From NCBI RefSeq assembly GCF_035974275.1, contig NZ_CP142422.1, positions 2,604,001 through 2,668,000 of the forward strand: a stretch of 64,000 nt of DNA, in the 5' to 3' direction. Below are positions 47,176 through 56,266 of the stretch, piece by piece. Position 1 is the first letter of the stretch, and each line of letters begins with the position of its first letter. The position numbers were made by a program, and so were the translations under genes. This DNA comes from Chryseobacterium sp. MYb264. Its GTDB lineage: Bacteria; Bacteroidota; Bacteroidia; Flavobacteriales; Weeksellaceae. Below the pieces are notes generated by a model. The model did no database searches, was not told where the DNA came from, and saw only the letters and a program-made list of their open reading frames with translations.

Positions 47176-48246
47176 TTATAACTCTTCTAATTCTAGTTTT
47201 AAATATTTTTTTGTATTATAATCCTGCCAGGTTCCTGTAATCTTATTACCTTTTATGTCTGCTTCTATTGCAGTTTTTAAGATCCACATACGGGTTTCCT
47301 CGCTGTAATAATCGCTTTCCAAAAGTGATACATGATTTCCTTTCAGCTTTCCATGCCATTCAATCAGTTTTTTATTCTTATTGTACCAATATTTTGCAGA
47401 AAGAGAACCGTCGTCATATACCTGATCGATTAACATCGTTATAGGATATTTACCGTCAATACTTCCTTTATAAAGCTTATGATCCAAACTTGTTTTATCA
47501 ACTTTTTCAGAACCCGACAACAAATTTTTCGCGTAGGAGCTCCAATATGTATCCAAATCTTTATAAGGAATATCCACAACATGATCTCCCAATTCATCCA
47601 ATGCTCTCATGGCATGATTAGAACATCTTCCGGCAATAAACCTGAGTTTATCCTTTCCGAAATAATATCTTATACTTTCCAGTTTATAATTGGTATAGCA
47701 TTCTTCGTAAATCGAAATTTGATCTGCCACTTCTGATGATGGATCTTTCTCCGATTTTAATTCCACAAGAAAATCATTGATTTCCTTTTTTACACTTTTC
47801 TGAATTAAATTTTCAATGAGTTTTCTTGAATCTGGTTGAAAAAGATCTTTGGCATTGATTAAATTTCCTGTTCTCAGATCAAAGTTTTTCCAAATTGAAA
47901 AGCCTTCTGGATATGCTCCTGTTGCTTCACCATCTATGGCAATGCTCAAAATATTTTGTGGAGTTTCCATTTTCTCCCAACTATAAAAATAGACATAGTT
48001 AGAATAAGAGGTTTTTCCTGACAACACCAATTTTGAAGGACTTTCTCCAGAACCGGGAATATACTCCAACTGATCAACCTGCAAAAAAGTATTGATTTTA
48101 TTTTCAATTCTCGGATTTTGAGAATAAGAAACCAACGGAAAATTGAAATCTTCCATTTTTGGCGGCAAATTCTTGATGGTCACATTTTTCTGTTGAGAAA
48201 AACCTAAACCCGAAATCAATAAAAAGAATAAAATTTTACTTTTCAT
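47176..48246 (-). CDS. Exported protein, RsiV/DUF3298-like
   Basis: This 356-residue protein has a short signal peptide (ISGLGFSQQ). Residues 95-240 have the arrangement of DUF3298/RsiV-type extracytoplasmic domains, with GEATGAYPEGFSIWKNFDLR and TGNLINAKDLF. The C-terminal third is a separate beta-rich domain. The function is unknown. Its ATG overlaps the stop of the 55-residue gene (TAATG), indicating translational coupling. Confidence 0.65.
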   Translation of the reverse strand: MKSKILFFLLISGLGFSQQKNVTIKNLPPKMEDFNFPLVSYSQNPRIENKINTFLQVDQLEYIPGSGESPSKLVLSGKTSYSNYVYFYSWEKMETPQNILSIAIDGEATGAYPEGFSIWKNFDLRTGNLINAKDLFQPDSRKLIENLIQKSVKKEINDFLVELKSEKDPSSEVADQISIYEECYTNYKLESIRYYFGKDKLRFIAGRCSNHAMRALDELGDHVVDIPYKDLDTYWSSYAKNLLSGSEKVDKTSLDHKLYKGSIDGKYPITMLIDQVYDDGSLSAKYWYNKNKKLIEWHGKLKGNHVSLLESDYYSEETRMWILKTAIEADIKGNKITGTWQDYNTKKYLKLELEEL

Positions 48247-48413
48247 TATTTTGATGCTAAATACATTAAAATAAATTTTGCGACCAACGTTGAAATCCCC
48301 AAAATAATAAACATCGTAGCAAATTTTTTAGAACTTCTAAACCCCGGATTATTGGTTTTCTTTAAAAATAATCCGAACATTAAAAATATAATTGGCAGGA
48401 TAATTTGCAACAT
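48246..48413 (-). CDS. Small two-helix membrane protein, 55 residues
   Basis: This short gene encodes MLQIILPIIFLMFGLFLKK at its start and ends FILMYLASK, giving two hydrophobic helices joined by a basic loop (KKTNNPGFRSSKKF). Both junctions are TAATG overlaps, with HMG-CoA reductase upstream and the DUF3298-like gene downstream, which is strong support for a real, translated gene. The function is unknown; such small proteins often modulate larger membrane partners. Confidence 0.7.
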   Translation of the reverse strand: MLQIILPIIFLMFGLFLKKTNNPGFRSSKKFATMFIILGISTLVAKFILMYLASK

Positions 48414-49741
48414 TATTTTTCTCTTAAACGGTTAAATTCATTAATAACTTCATGATGCGTTACCGTTTTATCTTTAAAATAGGTTACAAAATGTTGTTTT
48501 TCTTCTTCTGTTGCACCCATTTGGTTTAAAATATTCAGTAAATGCATTTTCATGTGACCTTTCTGAATTCCTGTGGTAATTAAAGAACGTAAAGCTCCAA
48601 AATTCTGAGCCAGTCCTGAAACCGCCAGAATACTCATTAATTCCTGAGCAGAAGGTTTTCCAAGAAGAGCTAAAGAGAATTTCACCAAAGGATGAAGATT
48701 GGTTAAACCTCCCACAACGCCTACCGAAATCGGAAGATCGATCCAGAATCTGAAAATTCCGTTGTCGGTTGTACAATGCGTTAGTGAAGAATATTTTCCG
48801 TCTTTTGCAGCGTAGGCATGTGCGCAGGCTTCCGTTGCTCTGAAATCATTTCCGGTCGCAATCACCACTGCATCTACTCCATTCATAATTCCTTTATTGT
48901 GAGTCGTCGCACGGAAAGGTTCAATTTCAGCAATGGTTACGGCTTGCTTAAATTTTCTCGCAAACTCTTCATTTGAAATTCCGCTGTCGTCTTTTAAATC
49001 CTCAATTTTACAAGAAACCTCAGCTCTTACGATACAATCTGGCGTAAAATTGGAAAGAATGTTCATCACCACCTGCAAAGAATTTTTCTCTTCCTGAGTG
49101 AAATCTTCACTAATCGCGATCTCCTGTTTTAATGTTTTTCCAAACTGTTCCAGACAAGAATTAATAAAATTCGCTCCCATGGAATCCACCGTATCAAAAC
49201 TTGCCTTCAACTGATAATAATTCGGCATTTCTGAAGTTTTATCAATCAGTTTGATATCTAAAATTCCGCCGCCACGATTTCTCATGTTTGATGTGATGTC
49301 ATTCGTCGCTTCTATTAATTTTTTCTTTAAATTGAAATTAAAAAAATGAAGCAGTTTGTGAGATTCAACATTAAAAATAAAATGGGTATGCCCTAATTTT
49401 TCGTTGTTGATGATCGTTGTTTTGAAACCTCCTTTATCGATCCAGAATTTAGCGGCTTTAGAAGCAGCTGCCACAACCGAACTTTCTTCAACCGCCATCG
49501 GCAGAGCGAATAATTTTCCGTCAATTAAAAAGTTGGGAGCAATACCGTAAGGCATATAAAAATTGGAAATCGTATTCTCAGAAAACTCATCATGAAGCTT
49601 CTGCAAATCAGCATTTTCATTCCAGTATTGATTTAATATATTTTGATATTCGTTGTTTCCTTCAAGGTATTCGTTTACAAGCCAATCGATTTTTCCTTGT
49701 TTTGTAAGCTTGGAAAAACCTTCAACGGGTTTATGATTCAT
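48413..49741 (-). CDS. mvaA: Class II hydroxymethylglutaryl-CoA reductase
   Basis: This 442-residue cytoplasmic enzyme converts between HMG-CoA and mevalonate. Class II features are visible: ENTISNFYMPYGIAPNF, the DSMGANFIN segment, HNKGIMNGVDAVVIATGND (catalytic Lys and Asp region) and the C-terminal GHMKMHLLNI with the catalytic His. Class II enzymes are often called degradative, but in flavobacteria the mevalonate pathway is the route to isoprenoids, so a biosynthetic role is likely. It leads a leftward operon that includes the small membrane protein. Confidence 0.94.
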   Translation of the reverse strand: MNHKPVEGFSKLTKQGKIDWLVNEYLEGNNEYQNILNQYWNENADLQKLHDEFSENTISNFYMPYGIAPNFLIDGKLFALPMAVEESSVVAAASKAAKFWIDKGGFKTTIINNEKLGHTHFIFNVESHKLLHFFNFNLKKKLIEATNDITSNMRNRGGGILDIKLIDKTSEMPNYYQLKASFDTVDSMGANFINSCLEQFGKTLKQEIAISEDFTQEEKNSLQVVMNILSNFTPDCIVRAEVSCKIEDLKDDSGISNEEFARKFKQAVTIAEIEPFRATTHNKGIMNGVDAVVIATGNDFRATEACAHAYAAKDGKYSSLTHCTTDNGIFRFWIDLPISVGVVGGLTNLHPLVKFSLALLGKPSAQELMSILAVSGLAQNFGALRSLITTGIQKGHMKMHLLNILNQMGATEEEKQHFVTYFKDKTVTHHEVINEFNRLREK

Positions 49742-49859
49742 AGGGATATGTTATTTCTTTTAGTGGGAATCGTAGTTTTACGACTTCACGCATAAATTAA
49801 TGACCGTAAATATACTAATTTTGTCTCTGTATTTTGTTGATAACTTCAATGAAAAGATG

Positions 49860-49890
49860 TTGACTTTTATCAATTTTGGAATTATTTTTG
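49860..49890 (+). promoter_or_regulatory. Promoter of the radical SAM gene
   Basis: TTG at 49860-49862, a 20-bp spacer and TATTTTTG at 49883-49890 exactly match the Bacteroidota consensus. The leader to 49934 is about 37 nt. Confidence 0.7.
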
Positions 49891-49933
49891 AACAAAAGTT
49901 AATCCTTAAAATTAAAAATTTCACTCAATAAAA

Positions 49934-51193
49934 ATGAATTTTGACCGCCTGAAAGAAAAACTCGAAATCCTTGCTGATGCAGCGAAATATGATGTTTCAT
50001 GCTCATCCAGCGGAGGTTCGAGAAAGAATAAGAAAGGCGCTTTGGGAGACAGTTCTGCAAGCGGGATTTGTCATACCTATACCGAAGACGGGCGCTGTGT
50101 TTCGCTTCTCAAAATTCTCTTAACCAACCATTGCATTTACGATTGTGCCTATTGTGTTTCCAGAAGTTCAAATGACATCAAAAGAGCTGCTTTTACAGTG
50201 GAAGAAGTGGTGGATGTAACCATCAATTTTTACCGCAGAAATTATATTGAAGGCTTATTTTTAAGTTCAGGAATTTTCAAAAATGCAGATACCACGATGG
50301 AACGTTTGGTTCGAGTAGCGAAAAAATTACGCTTGGAAGAGAATTTTAACGGATATATTCATTTAAAATCAATTCCGGGAGCAAGTGATGAACTGATGCA
50401 GGAAGCTGCTTTGTATGCCGACCGATTATCAATCAACCTTGAAATCCCTACCGAAAGCGGTTTAAAATTATTGGCTCCCGAAAAAAATAGACAGGATATG
50501 CTGAATCCGATGAAATATATTCAAAACGGAATTGCGCAATATAAAGACGAAAAGAAAATTTTCAGAAAAACGCCAAAGTTTGCTCCGGCTGGTCAATCAA
50601 CGCAAATGATCGTCGGCGCAACCAATGAAAACGATTTGCAGATTATTAAAGTTGCGGATTATTTTTATAAAAATTTCAGTTTAAAAAGAGTGTATTATTC
50701 GGGTTATGTTCCGGTTTTGGAGGATAAAAGATTACCGTCTTTAACCACGGAAGTTCCGATGCTTAGGGAAAACCGTTTGTATCAGTCGGATTGGCTGATG
50801 CGTTTTTATGGTTTTAAAGCAGAAGAAATTTTAGATCCCACCATGCCGTTTCTTGATTTGGAAGTGGATCCGAAATTGAGTTGGGCTCTAAGACATTTGG
50901 ATCAATTTCCAATAAATCTTCAAACCGCAGATTATCAGATGATTTTGAGAATCCCCGGAATTGGGGTGAAAACCGCTCAGAAAATTGTCAGTGCGAGACG
51001 TTTTCAGGTGTTGAATATAGATCATTTAAAAAAATTAGGCGCCGCTGTAAACAGAGCAAAATATTTTATTGATTTCAATGCTGGAAATGCTTTCCTGAAA
51101 TATTTAACAGATCAAAATTTGAAGAAATTGTTGATTGGCGGAAGTTCCTCAAAGTTTCATAATCAATTTTCGCAGCAGTTGACTTTGTTTTGA
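49934..51193 (+). CDS. Radical SAM protein of the DNA modification/repair family (TIGR03916)
   Basis: This 419-residue enzyme binds a 4Fe-4S cluster through Cys67, Cys71 and Cys74 in NHCIYDCAYC and would use S-adenosylmethionine to form radicals. The C-terminal part carries a helix-hairpin-helix, LRIPGIGVKTAQKIVSARRF, which supports DNA binding. This is the rSAM partner known to occur with the TIGR03915 protein and, in other species, uracil-DNA glycosylase-like domains. The partner gene lies at 51955, separated here by a toxin-antitoxin module. The reaction is not established. Confidence 0.9.
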   Translation: MNFDRLKEKLEILADAAKYDVSCSSSGGSRKNKKGALGDSSASGICHTYTEDGRCVSLLKILLTNHCIYDCAYCVSRSSNDIKRAAFTVEEVVDVTINFYRRNYIEGLFLSSGIFKNADTTMERLVRVAKKLRLEENFNGYIHLKSIPGASDELMQEAALYADRLSINLEIPTESGLKLLAPEKNRQDMLNPMKYIQNGIAQYKDEKKIFRKTPKFAPAGQSTQMIVGATNENDLQIIKVADYFYKNFSLKRVYYSGYVPVLEDKRLPSLTTEVPMLRENRLYQSDWLMRFYGFKAEEILDPTMPFLDLEVDPKLSWALRHLDQFPINLQTADYQMILRIPGIGVKTAQKIVSARRFQVLNIDHLKKLGAAVNRAKYFIDFNAGNAFLKYLTDQNLKKLLIGGSSSKFHNQFSQQLTLF

Positions 51194-51197
51194 TTTA

Positions 51198-51240
51198 AAC
51201 ACAAATTGCACGAATCTTCTCACGAATGGGCACAAATCAT
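51198..51240. repeat. Single copy of the dispersed intergenic repeat
   Basis: The words CACAAATTGCACGAAT and CACGAATGGGCACAAAT are the reverse complement of the ATTCGTGCATTTGTGG words in the 32.5-kb repeats. Confidence 0.45.
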
Positions 51241-51353
51241 CTTTTTTAAATAAATGATAAAATTATCATTCTGAAAAGAATCGATCTTTTTAACAAACGT
51301 CCATATTTGCTAAATTTAGATATAATTTGTAATTTCGAAGAAAAGAATTTATC

Positions 51354-51590
51354 ATGAATGTCAGTTTTACAAAAAAGCAGGAAGAATATATTTCAAATCA
51401 GATAGAATCAGGCGATTTTCAGAACGCAAGTGAGGTTGTTCGCGATGCTTTGCGACTTCACGAAGTTTATCGCCACCGAGTTATTCAGGATTTGAAAGCA
51501 GAAATAGAAAAAGGTTGGAGCGATGCCTCAAGCTCTCGTTCTGTAAAGGACATTATCCAAGATAAAAAAGATAAAATCAGTAATGTCTAA
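51354..51590 (+). CDS. ParD-type antitoxin
   Basis: This 78-residue ribbon-helix-helix protein has the ParD signature: an N-terminal strand NVSFTKKQEEYISNQI, then GDFQNASEVVRDALRLHE. The C-terminal part is the disordered toxin-binding region. It would neutralise the ParE toxin encoded by the next gene and repress their shared promoter. The two genes overlap by 8 bp, the usual arrangement. Confidence 0.92.
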   Translation: MNVSFTKKQEEYISNQIESGDFQNASEVVRDALRLHEVYRHRVIQDLKAEIEKGWSDASSSRSVKDIIQDKKDKISNV

Positions 51591-51879
51591 AAAAATCTAT
51601 ATTTTATCAGAAATTGCTGATAAAGATTTGGAAGATATTTTTGATTACACTTTGGCTGAATTTGGATTGGACCAAGCTGAAAGATATCTTTTGGAATTTG
51701 AAAAAAGTTTTCAAAATTTACTTTTAAATCCACAATTAGGAAAAAAAAGAGATGAAATAAAAAAAGGCTTATATAGTCTGCCGAAAGACAATCATATTAT
51801 ATTTTATCGAATTTTACAGAATAATATCAAAATTGTTAGAATTTTGCATGGAAGCAGAGATATTCCAAAATATTTTTAA
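51583..51879 (+). CDS. RelE/ParE-family toxin
   Basis: This 98-residue protein of the RelE/ParE fold has an N-terminal LSEIADKDLEDIFDYT helix, the GLYSLPKDNHIIFYRI strand region and the C-terminal VRILHGSRDI motif typical of ParE. ParE-type toxins inhibit DNA gyrase, whereas RelE-type ones cut mRNA; the ParD partner favours the ParE type. The gene overlaps the antitoxin gene. Positioned between two functionally linked repair genes. Confidence 0.92.
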   Translation: MSKKIYILSEIADKDLEDIFDYTLAEFGLDQAERYLLEFEKSFQNLLLNPQLGKKRDEIKKGLYSLPKDNHIIFYRILQNNIKIVRILHGSRDIPKYF

Positions 51880-51954
51880 TTGATAAGTGATAAGCCTTTT
51901 GGAACCTAAACTCTAAACTCCAAACCCTAAAACTCTCAAACCCTCCCACCCAAA

Positions 51955-52713
51955 ATGACCACTCTACTTTACGACGGCAGTTTCGACGGACTTTTCACCG
52001 CGATATTTGAAGTTTTTGAATATCGATATAAAGATGTGGAAATTGTAAGCAGAGAAAGATTTCATCAGGAAAATATTTTCGCTGAAATTCATGAAGTGAT
52101 TACACAAAATGATAAGGCGGAACAGGTTTTAAATAAATTAGAACAAAATATCGGAAAATCGGGAGTTCATCAATTACTGAAAGTTTTTTTATCCGAAAAT
52201 ATCGAACTGGAAAAAACTATTTTATCTGCCGTTCAACAATCCATCAAACATCCCGATGAAAATATTCTGCAAAATTACGCAGACAGTGATATTTTAAAAA
52301 TCTCAAAAATCTGCAAATCCGTTGATAGAGAAAGACATCGAATGACCGCATTTGTTCGTTTTGAAAAAATGCAGGACGACGTTTTTTTTGCAAAAATAGA
52401 TCCTGATTTTAATGTGGTTCCTTTAATTCTAAAACATTTTAAAGACCGTTATCAGGATCAAAAATGGATGATTTATGACCTTCGAAGAAATTATGGAATT
52501 CTTTATGATTTAGAAACCTGTGACTTCTTTTATCCTGAAGAAAAATTAGATTTGCATCAATATCAACAGAAGTTTCATGATGATGAAAAAAACTACCAAA
52601 CGCTTTGGCAACGGTATTTTACAAAGACCAATATTGCCGAAAGAAAAAATTTGAAACTGCATATCCAGCATGTTCCGAGGAGGTATTGGAAGTATTTAAC
52701 TGAAAAATGGTAA
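51955..52713 (+). CDS. TIGR03915 family protein, partner of the radical SAM enzyme
   Basis: This 252-residue protein belongs to the family that accompanies the DNA-modification radical SAM enzyme. It starts TLLYDGSFDGLFTAIFEV, has the RERHRMTAFVRFE segment near 120-135 and ends HVPRRYWKYLTEKW. A DUF4130-like core is expected. Its biochemical role is unknown, but it is regarded as part of a DNA repair or modification pair. The 75-bp gap before it is a run of AACTC/AAACC-like repeats. Confidence 0.88.
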   Translation: MTTLLYDGSFDGLFTAIFEVFEYRYKDVEIVSRERFHQENIFAEIHEVITQNDKAEQVLNKLEQNIGKSGVHQLLKVFLSENIELEKTILSAVQQSIKHPDENILQNYADSDILKISKICKSVDRERHRMTAFVRFEKMQDDVFFAKIDPDFNVVPLILKHFKDRYQDQKWMIYDLRRNYGILYDLETCDFFYPEEKLDLHQYQQKFHDDEKNYQTLWQRYFTKTNIAERKNLKLHIQHVPRRYWKYLTEKW

Positions 52714-52723
52714 TTCGGTTATT

Positions 52724-53524
52724 TTATTTCTGAATTGTCCGCAATGCTTTTTTAACAATATACCTTGTCTCTTTTGTCGGACTTTCATCAAGCCATTTCT
52801 CACATAAATCTTTCACAAAATCTGGCTGTGACTTGCTTGCATCATTTAGCCAGTTTCCAACACTATCCTGAACATATTTTGCTTCGTCAGACTTCATTGG
52901 ATTTAAAATTTGTAAACCTAATTCAGGATTTTGTTTTAATTCTTCAATATGCGCACACCAAACTCCTCGTGGACGCGTAGATTCACTGGCAAAACGCCTT
53001 ATGTTTTCATCTTTATCGCTCGTCCACGCTGATAAAATCTGTAAACTCGCATTAAGATTTTCGGAAATATCAGACCTTACCGCCATCCAACAAATTTCGC
53101 GAACACCAAAATGTTGATCGGCTGCGAAGATTTTTATTTTTTCTAATTTTTCACTAATACTCAAACTCTGATCTTTACCAATCGTATAAGTCGCCCAACA
53201 ACGAATCAAATCTGATTGATGATGAGAAATAATCTGTAAAAACTCAGAATCATTATTTTCTAAAGTCAGATTAAAAATACTGGTTCCAATCGCCTCATTA
53301 ATGGTATTGACGGTTTGTTTTTTCAAACTGTTGATGTTTTCTAAAACGGGCTGAAAATAGGCAAATCTGTCATTTTGTTTCAATACATTTTCAAGCAGAA
53401 TTTTCTGATCAACCGCAAGCCATTCTGTAAGATTTACGGTTTCCATTTTACCTTGATTGAGTTGCTTTAAAATTTCCTGTGGAATATCTTTTACAGAACG
53501 TGCGCCTTTTCGTTTTTCAGTCAT
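52724..53524 (-). CDS. DNA alkylation repair protein (AlkC/AlkD-like)
   Basis: This 266-residue protein of HEAT-like repeats belongs to the alkylated-base DNA glycosylase family. The conserved segments are GVREICWMAVR, the ESTRPRGVW loop and KYVQDSVGNWLNDASKSQPD, which resemble AlkC-type glycosylases acting on 3-methyladenine-type damage. It is convergent with the TIGR03915 gene and divergent from the HxlR regulator, 96 bp away. The clustering with other DNA-repair candidates is notable. Whether AlkC- or AlkD-type is uncertain. Confidence 0.85.
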   Translation of the reverse strand: MTEKRKGARSVKDIPQEILKQLNQGKMETVNLTEWLAVDQKILLENVLKQNDRFAYFQPVLENINSLKKQTVNTINEAIGTSIFNLTLENNDSEFLQIISHHQSDLIRCWATYTIGKDQSLSISEKLEKIKIFAADQHFGVREICWMAVRSDISENLNASLQILSAWTSDKDENIRRFASESTRPRGVWCAHIEELKQNPELGLQILNPMKSDEAKYVQDSVGNWLNDASKSQPDFVKDLCEKWLDESPTKETRYIVKKALRTIQK

Positions 53525-53620
53525 AATACTTTTAATTATTAACTTTACAAAGATCTAAAAGCTTTACAAAAGAAGCAATACCGCATATTTTTCGCCCATA
53601 GAGATAAAAAAGTCAATTTT

Positions 53621-53932
53621 ATGAATACAAAAGAACGCGCTGAAGAAAATAAAATTTGTCCGTTGGAAGTTGCTGTGAATACCATCAGCGGAAAGTGGAA
53701 AATCCCTATCGTATGGCAGATTAATGAAGGTAAGAAACGTCCGAGTGAATTTCTGCGCGGCATTGCCAAAGTAGACCGAAGAGTCTTAAATCAGCAGCTT
53801 AATGAAATGGTCGCCGATGGAATTTTATTGAAAGAATCCTTCAATGAGCTTCCTCCGAGAGTTGAATATCGTTTGACAGAGCTGGGGGAAAAACTGGTGA
53901 GCGTTCTCTGGCAGCTGAATGACTGGGGGTAA
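53621..53932 (+). CDS. HxlR-family transcriptional regulator
   Basis: This 103-residue winged-helix DNA-binding protein has the family hallmarks CPLEVAVNTISGKWKIPIVW at the start and RVEYRLTELGEKL near the end. HxlR regulators often respond to quinones, aldehydes or thiol stress through conserved cysteines; here Cys13 is the only N-terminal one. It is divergent from the alkylation repair gene and may regulate it or itself. Confidence 0.9.
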   Translation: MNTKERAEENKICPLEVAVNTISGKWKIPIVWQINEGKKRPSEFLRGIAKVDRRVLNQQLNEMVADGILLKESFNELPPRVEYRLTELGEKLVSVLWQLNDWG

Positions 53933-54140
53933 ACTGTTAATTTCTGAAGAATAAAAATTTTAACTTAATCATATCCAGACTCATATTTTAATCAAAATGA
54001 TCAATTAACAATTTCAGGAAGATGCATTTTATAAGTTTTACACATGAGATCTATTTTCAATTCTTCAAATATTAGAAGTTTTTAATCATTTATATTCAAA
54101 TCTCCTATAAAGTTAATGTTATTATCTGAACTTGTTTTTG

Positions 54141-54148
54141 TAGATTTG
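54141..54148 (+). promoter_or_regulatory. -7 element of the pfkA-gap operon
   Basis: TAGATTTG matches TAnnTTTG, 20 nt before the pfkA ATG. No clear TTG is present at -33. Confidence 0.5.
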
Positions 54149-54168
54149 TGTTCGAAATTTTTTACTAG

Positions 54169-55155
54169 ATGAAAGAGAGTGCTGTAAAAAAAATTGCAGT
54201 TCTTACTTCCGGAGGAGACTCCCCGGGTATGAATGCTGCATTGAGAGCGGTAGTAAGGACCGCCAATTATTATAACATAGAATGCTACGGAGTAAGAGAA
54301 GGCTACAATGGCCTTATCAACAACGATTTCCTGAAAATGGGACCTCGTTCCGTAAAAAATATAATCAACCAGGGGGGAACTATTCTGAAATCTGCCCGTT
54401 CCATGGAATTTAGAACCAAAGAAGGTCGTCAGAAGGCTTATGATAACTGTGTAAAGCTTGGTATCGACGGTTTGGTGTGTATCGGAGGAGATGGAACTTT
54501 TACCGGAGCTAAGATTTTCAATGAAGAATTCGGAATTCGTGTAATTGGTATCCCGGGAACGATCGACAACGATATCTTCGGAACAGATAATACGATTGGT
54601 TACGACACCGCATTGAATACCGCGATGGATGCCATTGATAAAATTCGTGATACGGCCACATCGCACAACAGAGTTTTCTTTGTGGAAGTAATGGGTCGTG
54701 ATGCAGGATTCATCGCTTTAAATAGCGGATTGGCAACGGGAGCTCTGGATATCTTGATTCCTGAGAAAAAGGACAGTATTGACGAACTTTTTGCCAACTT
54801 CAAAACTGCTGAAAAATCAGGAAAATCTTCAAGCATTGTGGTGGTTGCGGAAGGTGAAAAATTAGCCAACGTTTACGAATTAGCAGAAAAAACAAAACTT
54901 TCTTTCCCGGATTATGACATTCGTGTTGCGATTTTGGGACATATGCAGAGAGGAGGTTCTCCGAGCTGTGCTGACAGAGTATTGGCGAGCAGACTGGGCT
55001 ATGGTGCAGTAACAGGATTAATGGAAGGACAAACAAACGTGATGGCAGGAATGCGTTCTAATGATGTGGTGTATACGCCAATTGAAGAGGCCATTAAAAA
55101 ACATAATGAAATCAACCAGGATCTTTTATTGATTTCAGAAATTTTAGCAATCTAA
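54169..55155 (+). CDS. pfkA: ATP-dependent 6-phosphofructokinase
   Basis: PfkA phosphorylates fructose 6-phosphate, the committed step of glycolysis. The 328-residue enzyme shows LTSGGDSPGMNAALRAVVR, the ATP-site GGDGTFTGA with Gly after GGD (the ATP type), the catalytic PGTIDNDI and the MGRDAGFIAL substrate motif. The length and motifs fit group I bacterial enzymes. It is 32 bp upstream of the GAPDH gene, so glycolytic genes are co-transcribed. Confidence 0.97.
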   Translation: MKESAVKKIAVLTSGGDSPGMNAALRAVVRTANYYNIECYGVREGYNGLINNDFLKMGPRSVKNIINQGGTILKSARSMEFRTKEGRQKAYDNCVKLGIDGLVCIGGDGTFTGAKIFNEEFGIRVIGIPGTIDNDIFGTDNTIGYDTALNTAMDAIDKIRDTATSHNRVFFVEVMGRDAGFIALNSGLATGALDILIPEKKDSIDELFANFKTAEKSGKSSSIVVVAEGEKLANVYELAEKTKLSFPDYDIRVAILGHMQRGGSPSCADRVLASRLGYGAVTGLMEGQTNVMAGMRSNDVVYTPIEEAIKKHNEINQDLLLISEILAI

Positions 55156-55175
55156 TATTTTTTAATATAAATTAA

Positions 55176-56198
<1,023 letters not shown>

Positions 56199-56221
56199 TA
56201 AAGTTTTTAGCTTGAAATATA

Positions 56222-56254
56222 AAACAACCTTCCGATTTGGGAGGTTGTTTTTGT
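56222..56254 (+). terminator. Rho-independent terminator of pfkA-gap
   Basis: ACAACCT and AGGTTGT form the stem, with further CC/GG pairing inside, followed by a T-run. Confidence 0.8.
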
Positions 56255-56266
56255 TTACATTATTTT

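Noticed and set aside
54082..54666. 194-codon minus-strand frame over pfkA
   Set aside because: It is antisense to a clearly conserved glycolytic gene and has no homology of its own.
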